Source: an uncultured Clostridia bacterium (GTDB lineage Bacteria > Bacillota > Clostridia > Oscillospirales > Ruminococcaceae). From it: a stretch of DNA of 14,737 nt. Position 1 is the first letter of the stretch. Each line of letters starts with the position of its first letter. Made by a program: the position numbers and the translations under genes. The notes beneath the pieces are model-generated. The model did no database searches and was not told where the DNA came from. It saw only the letters and a list, made by a program, of their open reading frames with translations. Below, piece after piece: positions 7,321-14,697 of the stretch. The stretch lies in assembly GCA_947385505.1 (NCBI GenBank), contig CANDLP010000016.1:1-14737 (forward strand), read 5' to 3'.

Positions 7321-7439
7321 GTGAAAAACAGGTGAAAAACAATAACGTTATTATTTTGCAGATATGTGAATGAAATGTGAAAAATAACTTTATGTTTATT
7401 TTTATTAAGTGATAAAAAAGTGTGTAAAAAGTGAAAAAC
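7321..7439 (+). repeat. GTGAAAAAC direct repeats upstream of the GH25 gene
   Basis: Exact GTGAAAAAC occurs at 7321-7329, 7332-7340 and 7431-7439, with a one-base variant GTGAAAAAT at 7377-7385 and looser GTGA-starting relatives between. The first two are 11 bp apart, about one helical turn, and are followed at once by the palindrome AATAACGTTATT (7341-7352). This fits a regulator-binding cluster in front of the lysozyme gene, though A-rich sequence raises the chance of coincidence. Confidence 0.4.
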
Positions 7440-7461
7440 ATACATGAAAGGGATACTGAAT

Positions 7462-8514
7462 ATGAATATTCAAAGATACGGCATTGATATATCTTACGCA
7501 AACAAAAAGCTTGATTTTGAAAAAATAAGAGAGGGCGGCGTCAGCTTTGCCATAATACGAACAGGATACCGTCAAAAGACAGACGAAATGTTTGAATCGC
7601 ATATAAAAAACGCCGCTGCGGCAGGGCTTAATATTGGGGTTTACTGTTACTGTACGGCAAAGACTCCTTCAGAAGCAAAAAAGGAAGCGGAGTATGTAAT
7701 AAATCTTATAAGACCGTACAGACTTACCTATCCGATTTTTTATGATATAGAAGATCAGAAAGTTTTAAGCCTTTCAAAGACTAAGCTTACCAATGTTGCT
7801 CTGTCGTTTTTGGATACAATAAATAAAGCAAACTATCGGGGCGGGCTGTACTCAAATCCGTCCATATTGGAAAATAATCTTAATAAGGATAAAATTCTGG
7901 ATAAATATGATTTATGGCTCGCCCATTGGACAAATGACCCGAATGCACCCAGCAGGTATAAGTTCGGTCAAAAAATGTGGCAATGGGGAGCGGAACGTAT
8001 ATTCGGCAGCGGCGAAAAGGTGGACTGTGATATTTGTTATGTGGACTATCCCGCAATTATTGCCGCCAACGGACAATGGGGCGACGCAAAAGAGGAATTT
8101 GAGCCGAATATAGGAGATATGGTACTGTTCAGCGGCGGTTGGCATTATCCGGGAGCGGATTCGGAAACTCCAGTAGGAAATTTGCGTACCGCCGGAACAG
8201 CGCAGGTAACAAATATTGCGGAAGGAACAGCCCACCCGATACATCTTATAGGGGACGGATCGAATGTGTACGGCTGGGTAAATGAAAATACCGTTTTTCC
8301 TTACTCGGATGGAGAAACGGCGCAGGCCGCCAAAGTAATTAAGCTTATCGAATCGCCCAAGAGCGATAATGTTTTGTCAATAATTCCGGGCGGAGGAAGA
8401 TTTATTGTTTTCAAGGAGTTCAGAAACGGAAAAGGCGGAACCGTCAGAAAAGCGGCTTATGACGGAAATGTGGGATATATCGAAGCGGGGGATTTTTATT
8501 TGGTGGAAAAATAA
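7462..8514 (+). CDS. GH25 lysozyme (N-acetylmuramidase) with C-terminal SH3-like domains
   Basis: A 350-residue GH25 muramidase that should cut the MurNAc-GlcNAc bond of peptidoglycan. The catalytic barrel spans about 5-205: GIDIS (D9) begins the first strand, FYDIED carries the D95-x-E97 catalytic pair, and VDCDICY (D188, D190) sits near its end. Residues 213-280 form a module often seen in clostridial and phage lysins (GDMVLFSGG...HPIHLIG...NVYGWV), probably a wall-binding SH3-like fold. A second small beta-rich module covers 291-350. There is no signal peptide or membrane segment, as in phage endolysins, but no holin or phage gene is nearby. The ATG at 7462 has AAAGGG 9 bp upstream; the in-frame ATG at 7444 has no ribosome site. 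It is a single-gene unit, the only plus-strand gene here, ending at a strong terminator. Confidence 0.9.
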   Translation: MNIQRYGIDISYANKKLDFEKIREGGVSFAIIRTGYRQKTDEMFESHIKNAAAAGLNIGVYCYCTAKTPSEAKKEAEYVINLIRPYRLTYPIFYDIEDQKVLSLSKTKLTNVALSFLDTINKANYRGGLYSNPSILENNLNKDKILDKYDLWLAHWTNDPNAPSRYKFGQKMWQWGAERIFGSGEKVDCDICYVDYPAIIAANGQWGDAKEEFEPNIGDMVLFSGGWHYPGADSETPVGNLRTAGTAQVTNIAEGTAHPIHLIGDGSNVYGWVNENTVFPYSDGETAQAAKVIKLIESPKSDNVLSIIPGGGRFIVFKEFRNGKGGTVRKAAYDGNVGYIEAGDFYLVEK

Positions 8515-8549
8515 ATCTGAACCGGTATAAACAAATACAGCAATAAAAT

Positions 8550-8586
8550 AAAAAGGAACACCGTTTTTAAACGCTGTTCCTTTTTT
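8550..8586. terminator. Bidirectional intrinsic terminator between GH25 gene and uxaC
   Basis: An 11-bp stem, AAAAAGGAACA (8550-8560) with TGTTCCTTTTT (8575-8585), encloses a 14-base loop that may pair further (CG/CG). The A-tract on one side and T-tract on the other let it work in both directions, which suits the convergent ends of the GH25 gene (stop at 8514) and uxaC (stop at 8599). Confidence 0.85.
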
Positions 8587-8598
8587 AATATAAAGTTA

Positions 8599-9993
8599 TT
8601 ATTTGCCGAAATACCTTACCGCATTATTATAGCAAATATCCCTCACAATTTCTCCCACAAACTCAATCTCGTTGGGATACTCGCCTTCCTCGATAATCGT
8701 ACCTAACATATTGCAAAGAATACGTCTGAAATACTCATGTCTTGTATAGGAAAGGAAGCTGCGGCTGTCGGTGAGCATGCCAACAAACTTGCTGAGCAGA
8801 CCAACCTGTGATAGGGCCATAAGCTGTCTTTCCATTCCGTCCTTCTGATCGTTGAACCACCATGCGGAGCCGAACTGCATTTTGCCCACAGTGCCGCTCT
8901 GCTGGAAGCAGTTGATTATAGCGGCAAGCACTTCGTTATCGCGGGGGTTAAGACAGTAGAGTATTGTCTTAGGAAGCTCGTCGGTGCTGTCTAAAGTGTC
9001 CAGAAGCATGGAAAGCTTTTTCGCAAAGGTCTGGTCCTCTATTGAGTCAAAGCCCGTGTCGGGACCCAAAAGTCTCATATAGCGGGAGGAATTGTTGCGG
9101 AGAGCGCCTATGTGATACTGCTGCACCCAATGCAGACGGGCATACTGTTTGCCTAAATGCACTAAAATATAACCCTTGTACTGTTCTATCTCGTTTTTGG
9201 TGAGATCATCGCCCGCCAGCGCTTTTTTTAGTATCTTGTCCACCTGTTCCTTTTCGGCGGGCATATACATTACAACGTCAAGAGCGTGGTCGGAGCATAC
9301 GCAGCCCACGCTGTCAAAATACTCGATGCGCTTGGTCAGCGCCTCGCAAAGCCCGTCTATTCCGTCGATTTTTACGTCGGCGGCGTCGGCTAACTTGGCT
9401 ATGTAAGGCACAAAGGCGGGCAACTCGATGTTTATCGCCTTGTCAGGTCTGAAGGCTGGAGCAACCTCTACGTCGAAGCTCTTGTCCTCTTTGAGCAGCT
9501 TGTGGAAATGCAGATCGTCAATAGGATCATCGGTGGTGAACAGCTTCTTCACATTGCCCATTTTAATAAGGGTACGGGCGGAAAGGGTCTTAAGCTTTTC
9601 ATTCGCCTGATTGTAAACAGATTCGGCTGTTTTGGGGGAAAGAATTTCCTCAATGCCGAAAAAGCGGCGAAGCTCAAGGTGGGTCCAGTGATAAATGGGG
9701 TTTCCGATTGCGTAGGGCATTACCTCGGCATATTTCAGGAATTTTTCGTAATCTCCCTTGTCGCCTGTGATATAGCTTTCATCTACTCCCATTTCACGCA
9801 TCAGACGCCATTTGTAATGATCGCCGCCAAGCCATGCTTCGGTGATGGAACCGAATTTTTTGTCGTTGTAGATTTCTTCGATGTTAAGATGACAGTGAAA
9901 GTCAAAGATAGGCATATCCTTTGCGTAATTGTCGTAGAGAGCCTGCGCCGTTTGGTTCTTCAGCACAAAATCCTTGTCCATAAAGTTTTTCAT
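8599..9993 (-). CDS. uxaC: Glucuronate (uronate) isomerase UxaC
   Basis: A 464-residue protein of the glucuronate isomerase family (PF02614), an amidohydrolase-fold cytosolic enzyme that converts D-glucuronate to D-fructuronate and D-galacturonate to D-tagaturonate, the first step of hexuronate breakdown. The N-terminal metal-site motif FDFHCHL (D31, H33, H35) and the C-terminal GMLTDSRSFLSYTRHEYFRR block are family hallmarks. Length is standard and the frame uninterrupted. The ATG has AAAGGA 9 bp upstream. It is the last gene of the uxaB-uxaA-GNAT-methyltransferase-uxaC run, 68 bp after the methyltransferase gene; no clear terminator or strong promoter shows in that gap, so read-through from the operon promoter is likely. 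The terminator at 8550-8586 ends the transcript. Confidence 0.96.
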   Translation of the reverse strand: MKNFMDKDFVLKNQTAQALYDNYAKDMPIFDFHCHLNIEEIYNDKKFGSITEAWLGGDHYKWRLMREMGVDESYITGDKGDYEKFLKYAEVMPYAIGNPIYHWTHLELRRFFGIEEILSPKTAESVYNQANEKLKTLSARTLIKMGNVKKLFTTDDPIDDLHFHKLLKEDKSFDVEVAPAFRPDKAINIELPAFVPYIAKLADAADVKIDGIDGLCEALTKRIEYFDSVGCVCSDHALDVVMYMPAEKEQVDKILKKALAGDDLTKNEIEQYKGYILVHLGKQYARLHWVQQYHIGALRNNSSRYMRLLGPDTGFDSIEDQTFAKKLSMLLDTLDSTDELPKTILYCLNPRDNEVLAAIINCFQQSGTVGKMQFGSAWWFNDQKDGMERQLMALSQVGLLSKFVGMLTDSRSFLSYTRHEYFRRILCNMLGTIIEEGEYPNEIEFVGEIVRDICYNNAVRYFGK

Positions 9994-10061
9994 CGGTATC
10001 AGTCCTTTCTTGAATAAAATTGTATGTTTTTTTACTTTGGCAGTCCGGGAAAATATTGCGG

Positions 10062-10991
10062 TTACATTTCCCCTTTTGCCAGCAAATTATCTTTTCCCAT
10101 ACCGCAAACAAAAGGATTGGAATCGTATTGATAACAAAATTCCAGAAATTCGGCGCGCTGTTTCGGATCGTTCATTATTTTAACAAGCAGTTCATTGGGA
10201 ATCGTTCTTGCGAATGCGCCGGGGCCCGCCAATTTAATGTTTTTAACTCCGAAGTGCTTCAATATGCCTTCCAGTTCGTCGGGCATAAAGGTATAGGTTA
10301 TACACCAAGGCGCGCCGCCTTTTTCATACTCCGCAATTTCTTCCTCTCCGCCTATAAGTCCCTTTTCCAACAGAGCCGTAAGGTTATTTTTATTAAAGGC
10401 AAATGACTCCACCGCATTTGCTTTGTTTCCTATGCACCATTCCACAAAAGGGTCTCCGCAGTTTTCGTCCAGTATAAAATGATTTTTTTGAAGCGGATTA
10501 GACAAACACGGAAGACAGCCGAGACGGCTTGATACGCTTATTACGATTCGTTTTCGGCAAATGCGCGCCAGTTCCCCGATAACCCTTTCCTGATTGGGAT
10601 AAGTGTATGAAATTGGAGCGTCAAAGGAAATAACCATATCAAAGGATTTATCCTTAAATTCACTTAAATCCTCCAGCGCGCCCTTCACAAAGGTTATTTT
10701 ATCAAGCACGCCTTTTTTCTCGGCCAATTCCTTTGCCTTATCTATCATCGGCTGTGAAATATCAAAATGCGTTACCTCACAGCCGTGTTCGGCAAGAAGA
10801 ATAGAAAATCTTCCGCAGCCCCCTCCGCCGTCAAATACGGTTTTTACTCCGTCAAGATTTAAAAGCAGCTCTTTTTCGATATGGCTTTTCTGAATAATGT
10901 CGTCAATAAAGGTTTCCTCCCGCCTGCTTTCAAGCTCTCCCTTGTCGGGAAGATTCCAAAGGCGTTCGGATATTTTCCTGCTGTAATCCAT
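10062..10991 (-). CDS. Class I SAM-dependent methyltransferase
   Basis: A 309-residue Rossmann-fold methyltransferase. The SAM-binding motif I is VFDGGGGCGRFS (52-63, a variant of the usual DxGxGxG), the acidic ribose-binding residue is D77 in THFDIS, and FDMVISFDAPISY (117-129) fits the motif IV region. The roughly 130 residues after the core are specific to this protein and may select the substrate; several cysteines are scattered there. I cannot name the substrate. A GGAAAGG ribosome site 9 bp before the ATG supports the start. It lies inside the hexuronate operon, 32 bp after the GNAT gene and 68 bp before uxaC, without an obvious role in sugar breakdown. Cytosolic; no signal or membrane segment. 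Confidence 0.85.
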   Translation of the reverse strand: MDYSRKISERLWNLPDKGELESRREETFIDDIIQKSHIEKELLLNLDGVKTVFDGGGGCGRFSILLAEHGCEVTHFDISQPMIDKAKELAEKKGVLDKITFVKGALEDLSEFKDKSFDMVISFDAPISYTYPNQERVIGELARICRKRIVISVSSRLGCLPCLSNPLQKNHFILDENCGDPFVEWCIGNKANAVESFAFNKNNLTALLEKGLIGGEEEIAEYEKGGAPWCITYTFMPDELEGILKHFGVKNIKLAGPGAFARTIPNELLVKIMNDPKQRAEFLEFCYQYDSNPFVCGMGKDNLLAKGEM

Positions 10992-11023
10992 ATAGTGTTG
11001 CCTTTCCAGTATTTATACCGATA

Positions 11024-11473
11024 TCAAATATACTTGATCAAAAAATATTTATTAAGCTTGGGATTTCCCTTATTCTCCCTGATATACTCAATCTCGTATC
11101 CGCATTTCCGGTAAAATTCGGGAGCCTGAAATTCATACGTGCTTAAAGTAATAATATCAAACTTTTGATCGGCAAAAAAGGCTTCAACCGCCTCCAAAAG
11201 CTTTGTTCCTATTCCCCTTCCGCGGTATTTTTCAAACACGACAAGGTCTCCGATATGAACCTCGCTGTAATATGAATGTCCCTTTATTATACCAACAACC
11301 TTATCTGCCTCCAAAGCCGTAAAAGCAAATGTTTCATAATCACATACCATGCCGTTTTTATCGGCAAATTTACCGAATTCCTCGTCTATAACGTTACAAA
11401 CATCGCTGTTTAAACTTTTATGATATTGAATATTTATTCCGTTGTTTTGTACGGATTTCAAAATCTTGCTCAT
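11024..11473 (-). CDS. GNAT-family N-acetyltransferase
   Basis: A 149-residue GNAT acetyltransferase (acetyl-CoA to an amine of an unknown acceptor). The acetyl-CoA pyrophosphate loop is VFEKYRGRGIGTKLLEAVE (79-97), with R84-G-R-G-I-G89 matching the Q/RxxGxG/A motif. The C-terminal EFYRKCGYE (115-123) is the usual last helix and strand. Residues 1-60 are less conserved and presumably hold the substrate-binding part. The start lies 5 bp past the uxaA stop codon with only a weak AAAAGA-like ribosome site, suggesting translation coupled to uxaA. The methyltransferase gene follows after 32 bp. The acceptor cannot be read from the sequence; a role tied to hexuronate use is only suggested by position. 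Confidence 0.88.
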   Translation of the reverse strand: MSKILKSVQNNGINIQYHKSLNSDVCNVIDEEFGKFADKNGMVCDYETFAFTALEADKVVGIIKGHSYYSEVHIGDLVVFEKYRGRGIGTKLLEAVEAFFADQKFDIITLSTYEFQAPEFYRKCGYEIEYIRENKGNPKLNKYFLIKYI

Positions 11474-11478
11474 ATCTT

Positions 11479-12957
11479 TTACAGCGTAACCCCCGTCTTG
11501 AATATGGCAATATCCCTCGAATTATACCTTTCGTTAACCGTCTGCTTTCCATTGGCGGTATCCGCTATAAGCTCAATAAGCTGATCCAGCTTATCCTCAA
11601 AGCTTTCTCCCATGGCGATACCGCCCGCGTCAAAGTCTATCCAGTTGGATTTCCTTTTGGCAAGATCAGAGTTGGTTGAAATTTTTATCGTGGGTACAAA
11701 TCCGCCAAACGGGGTGCCCCGTCCCGTTGTGAACAGAACCATATGACAGCCCGCGCTTGCGAGATTGGTCACCGCCACCATATCGTTTCCTGGGCCGTTC
11801 AGCAGGTTAAGACCGTGAGCGGACAAAGCGTCGCCGTCAAAAAGGACATCGCAAACTTCTCCCGAACCGGATTTCTGGGTGCAGCCCAAGGATTTATCCT
11901 CTAAAGTGGTTATGCCTCCCGCCTTGTTTCCGGGGGAAGGATTTTCGTAAACGGGTTGGTCGTGCTTCTGATAGTACTCCTTAAAGCCGTTTACCAGCTT
12001 TACTATTTTGTTGAAGGTTTCCTCGTCTTTGGCTCTGTCCATTAAAAGCTGCTCTGCGCCGAACATTTCGGGAACCTCGGTGAGCACCGTTGTCCCCCCT
12101 ATGGCGGCCATATAATCGGACAGTCTTCCCACAAGAGGATTGGCGGTAATGCCCGACAGCCCGTCTGAGCCTCCGCACTTTAAGCCTATTTTAAGGCAGG
12201 AGATGTCTTCTTCTGTACGTTTGTCGTTTTTAGCGTTATTGTAAAGCTCTTCCAACAGCTTTAAGCCTTCTTCTGTTTCGTCCTCAACCTCCTGCGCAAC
12301 CAAAAAGCGGGTGCGGTCTTTGTCATAATCGCCCAGCGTTTCTTTAAATACGTCCATTCGGTTGTTTTCACAGCCTAAGCCCAACACCAACACACCGCCG
12401 CAGTTGGGGTGCTTTACCATTCTTTGAAGTATCATTCTCGTGCGGTTGTGATCCTCGCCTATCTGGGAACAGCCGTATGGGTGAGTGTAAGCGAAAACGC
12501 CGTCTACCCCCTCAAGGGCGGAATGCTTTTTCAAAAACTCGGAAGCGATAAGCTTAGCCTGTGAATTTACACAGCCAACTGTCGGAATGATCCAAAGCTC
12601 GTTTCTTATTCCCACCTCGCCGCTTTTGCGCTTATAGACGTTTACCTTACGGGATTTATGAACGCCTAAATCCTTTATTTCGGCTTTGTTATAGGAGTAC
12701 TCAAGAGCGCCGGAAAGATTGGTGGACATATTATGGCTGTGGATATGCTCCCCCGCCTTTATATCGGAAGTTGCTTTTCCTATAACCTCGCCGTACTTTA
12801 TTATCTGCTCTCCCTTTTTAATATCCCTTAAGGCGAATTTATGACCTTTTTCAATGTCCTCCGACAGCATCACACCTTCAAATTCCTCTCCTTTTTTGAG
12901 AGAAACCAGCGCCACTGCCACCAGATCATCGGGAGAAATTACAATAGTCTTTTTCAT
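11479..12957 (-). CDS. uxaA: Altronate dehydratase UxaA
   Basis: A 492-residue protein with the full two-part UxaA architecture: an N-terminal SAF domain (about 8-78, ending HIHSHN) and a large C-terminal domain (PF04295). It removes water from D-altronate to give 2-keto-3-deoxy-D-gluconate, normally with Fe2+. Typical blocks are IPTVGCVN (124-131), HPYGC (159-163), LGLGCEN (192-198) and CGGSDGLSGITANP (261-274), with cysteines in positions usual for the family. Length is standard. AAAAGGA lies 10 bp before the ATG and sits within the short palindrome CCTTTTGAAAAGG, which might weakly hide the ribosome site. It follows uxaB by 56 bp and is nearly contiguous with the GNAT gene. D-galactarate and sulfolactate relatives exist, but neighbouring uxaB and uxaC support altronate. 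Confidence 0.95.
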   Translation of the reverse strand: MKKTIVISPDDLVAVALVSLKKGEEFEGVMLSEDIEKGHKFALRDIKKGEQIIKYGEVIGKATSDIKAGEHIHSHNMSTNLSGALEYSYNKAEIKDLGVHKSRKVNVYKRKSGEVGIRNELWIIPTVGCVNSQAKLIASEFLKKHSALEGVDGVFAYTHPYGCSQIGEDHNRTRMILQRMVKHPNCGGVLVLGLGCENNRMDVFKETLGDYDKDRTRFLVAQEVEDETEEGLKLLEELYNNAKNDKRTEEDISCLKIGLKCGGSDGLSGITANPLVGRLSDYMAAIGGTTVLTEVPEMFGAEQLLMDRAKDEETFNKIVKLVNGFKEYYQKHDQPVYENPSPGNKAGGITTLEDKSLGCTQKSGSGEVCDVLFDGDALSAHGLNLLNGPGNDMVAVTNLASAGCHMVLFTTGRGTPFGGFVPTIKISTNSDLAKRKSNWIDFDAGGIAMGESFEDKLDQLIELIADTANGKQTVNERYNSRDIAIFKTGVTL

Positions 12958-13013
12958 AACCGTTTATTCCTTTTCAAAAGGTATTTGACACTATTTCAGA
13001 GCCAGTATAAATA

Positions 13014-14471
13014 TTATTTATTGATAACGTTGTTTTCCGCAAGGAACTTTCTTAAGGCGTTTCTTTCTCCGTCCTCAACAATTCTTCCGATATATTCACT
13101 GACAATATTCACATTATCACCGTCGGCCGACAAGTCCTGCTCCCATATATCGCTTCGGGAAAGTACTTTTTTTGCTATCTCGCAATAGTCGTTCAGCGTC
13201 CATACCTCTTTCCAGAATTCAAGATATTCGGGGGAATCGTTCAGGTCAATTTGCTCCTCGCCCCTCTTCCCGCGATAAAAAACAATAAGGGAAGCCAGAG
13301 AAAACAGGATATGCTTCGGCGATTTTCCGTAAATTTTACGGTAATCGTTATAGGTAGGCAGAAGTCTGGTCTTGAATTTGGTGGTGGAATTCAAGGCAAT
13401 GGACATAAGCTCGTGACGTATGAACGGATTCATAAAACGCTCTATTACGCTGCCCGCGAAAGCGTCCATTTCATCTTTGGGAAGGTTTATGGTGGGCTTT
13501 ATTTCATTGTTTACAAGTCCCTGAACAAATGTTCCCACGTCCTCGTCCGTCACCGCTTCCCTTACGGTATCGATTCCGCAAAGGTAAGCCACGGGAACCA
13601 TTGAAGTGTGAGAACCGTTGAGTATCTTGACCTTGCGCTGTTTATAAGGTGTGATATCATCGGCAAAAATCACGTTAAGACCCGACTTGTCGGCGGGAAG
13701 CTTTTCCTGTACAAAAGGCTCTTTTTCAAGCACCCAAAGATGGAATATCTCGCCCTTAACTATGTTATTGTCATTATAGCCCGTTTCCTCGCAGATTTCT
13801 TTCGCATTGTCACGGGGATAGCCGGGGACTATTCTGTCAACAAGGGTGGAGGTGAAATGATTGGCTTCGGTGAGCCAGTTTATAAAGCCGCCGTCCAGCT
13901 TGTTGATCTCCGCCAGTTCTTTAAGAATCTTTTTAAGCTCGTCGCCGTTATGATCGATAAGCTCACAGGGAATAACGGCAAGTCCCTTGTTCATATCTCC
14001 GTTAAAATGCTCATATCTGGCTTTTAAAAGCGCCAGAAGCTTTCCGGGAAAGCTTCTGGGGCAGACGGTAAAGTCGGTGTCGGAGGGATCTAACGCTATT
14101 CCCGCCTCGGTGGTATTGGAGACTACTATCTCAAGCTCTTCGCTTTCAGCGTAGGACAAATACTTATCGTACTGCTCAAAAGGATTTATAAAATCCCGCA
14201 GAACGTCGATAACTCTCTTATTCTGTACCTTTTCGCCTTTGTCTATTCCTTCGAGACAAACAGTGTACAAGCCGTCCTGGTTTTCCAGATCCTTTACCCT
14301 TCCCATAGGCATAGGCTGTACTACCGCTACGTCGGAGTTTATCACGCCGCTGTCGTTGAGATTCTGAATGATCCAGTCAACAAAGGCTCTTAAGAAGTTG
14401 CCTTCTCCGAACTGCATGATTTTAATAGGTCTTTCGCCTGTTTTATAATTGGTTCTGTTCAGTTCTTTCAT
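13014..14471 (-). CDS. uxaB: Tagaturonate reductase UxaB (altronate oxidoreductase)
   Basis: A 485-residue NAD-dependent dehydrogenase of the mannitol dehydrogenase family that reduces D-tagaturonate to D-altronate in the galacturonate branch. The N-terminal Rossmann motif is MQFGEGNFLRAFVDW (19-33). The C-terminal domain has RKVKILNGSHTSMVP (279-293), matching the Lys/Asn/His active-site region. UxuB (fructuronate reductase) is the main alternative, but the QFGEGNFLRAF form and proximity to uxaA favour UxaB. An in-frame ATG at 14522 would add 17 residues in the leader; the ATG at 14471 has AAAGGA 12 bp upstream and gives the normal N-terminus. First gene of the operon, behind the promoter/operator at 14550-14580. 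Confidence 0.93.
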   Translation of the reverse strand: MKELNRTNYKTGERPIKIMQFGEGNFLRAFVDWIIQNLNDSGVINSDVAVVQPMPMGRVKDLENQDGLYTVCLEGIDKGEKVQNKRVIDVLRDFINPFEQYDKYLSYAESEELEIVVSNTTEAGIALDPSDTDFTVCPRSFPGKLLALLKARYEHFNGDMNKGLAVIPCELIDHNGDELKKILKELAEINKLDGGFINWLTEANHFTSTLVDRIVPGYPRDNAKEICEETGYNDNNIVKGEIFHLWVLEKEPFVQEKLPADKSGLNVIFADDITPYKQRKVKILNGSHTSMVPVAYLCGIDTVREAVTDEDVGTFVQGLVNNEIKPTINLPKDEMDAFAGSVIERFMNPFIRHELMSIALNSTTKFKTRLLPTYNDYRKIYGKSPKHILFSLASLIVFYRGKRGEEQIDLNDSPEYLEFWKEVWTLNDYCEIAKKVLSRSDIWEQDLSADGDNVNIVSEYIGRIVEDGERNALRKFLAENNVINK

Positions 14472-14503
14472 TTTTATGAAAATTCCTTTCTTGTTGAGGA
14501 AAT

Positions 14504-14547
14504 GTTTGTGCCGAAAACACAAACGCTACTGGAAAAACGTTTTTTCC
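14504..14547 (-). promoter_or_regulatory. Two inverted repeats in the uxaB leader
   Basis: GTTTGTG (14504-14510) pairs with CACAAAC (14518-14524) across a 7-base loop, and GGAAAAA (14531-14537) pairs with TTTTTCC (14541-14547). Both lie between the predicted promoter and the uxaB ribosome site and could form hairpins in the leader RNA or act as protein-binding sites. No T-tract follows, so they are not terminators. Confidence 0.4.
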
Positions 14548-14549
14548 GA

Positions 14550-14580
14550 TATTTACAGTGTACAATTACAGAACTGTAAA
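14550..14580 (-). promoter_or_regulatory. Putative promoter and operator of the hexuronate operon
   Basis: On the minus strand TTTACA (14575-14580, 5/6 to the -35 consensus) is followed after 17 bp by TGTAAA (14552-14557, 4/6 to -10). The same bases form inverted half-sites TTTACAG/CTGTAAA whose arms coincide with the two promoter boxes, and the -35 arm is also part of a perfect palindrome, TTACAG-AA-CTGTAA (14566-14579). A dimeric repressor bound here would block polymerase. A hexuronate-responsive GntR- or LacI-type regulator is plausible, but none is encoded in the window. Confidence 0.5.
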
Positions 14581-14584
14581 AAAA

Positions 14585-14697
14585 GCCTCTTTTTATTTAT
14601 TATGTCAGCTCCCTTTCGCAAGGACGCGGAGTTTTGCCGCCCGAAGCGGCGGCTTCGCCGCTTTTTCTTTTTTTACAGCCCCTTTTTTATTATTATG
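14585..14697 (+). repeat. GC-rich hairpin repeat, right copy plus start of another unit
   Basis: This is the short form of the left-end repeat in the same orientation: head at 14585-14610 (contains TTTATTATGTC), palindromic core at 14638-14659, then GCGGCTTCGCCGC, a T-rich run and TTACA to about 14675. The core can fold two exclusive ways: CGAAGC/GCTTCG, or GCGGC/GCCGC followed by the T-run, like a plus-strand terminator. A further head-like stretch (GCCCC, T-run, ATTATTATG) follows at 14678-14697, suggesting tandem units. It lies just upstream of the hexuronate promoter. The last 40 bases of the window hold nothing I recognise. Confidence 0.7.

Larger units (their letters stand above)
6882..7461. 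other. AT-rich divergent intergenic region without a gene
   Basis: This 580-bp gap separates the divergently transcribed ATPase homologue and GH25 gene. Short open frames on the minus strand are low-complexity Phe/Tyr/Ile-rich translations of AT-rich DNA with no ribosome sites or family resemblance, so I call no gene. It holds an imperfect inverted repeat at 7073-7168, the palindrome AATAACGTTATT at 7341-7352 with a near copy (AATAACGCTATT) at 7230-7241, and a set of GTGAAAAAC direct repeats next to the GH25 gene. No convincing consensus promoter could be picked on either strand. Confidence 0.7.

Noticed and set aside
7268..7602. Two minus-strand open frames upstream of the GH25 gene.
   Set aside because: Phe/Tyr/Ile-rich translations of AT-rich DNA, one overlapping the GH25 coding region in antisense; no ribosome site.
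7462..8514. A prophage region around the lysozyme.
   Set aside because: No holin, structural, integrase or terminase gene is nearby; the neighbours are chromosomal metabolic and transport genes.
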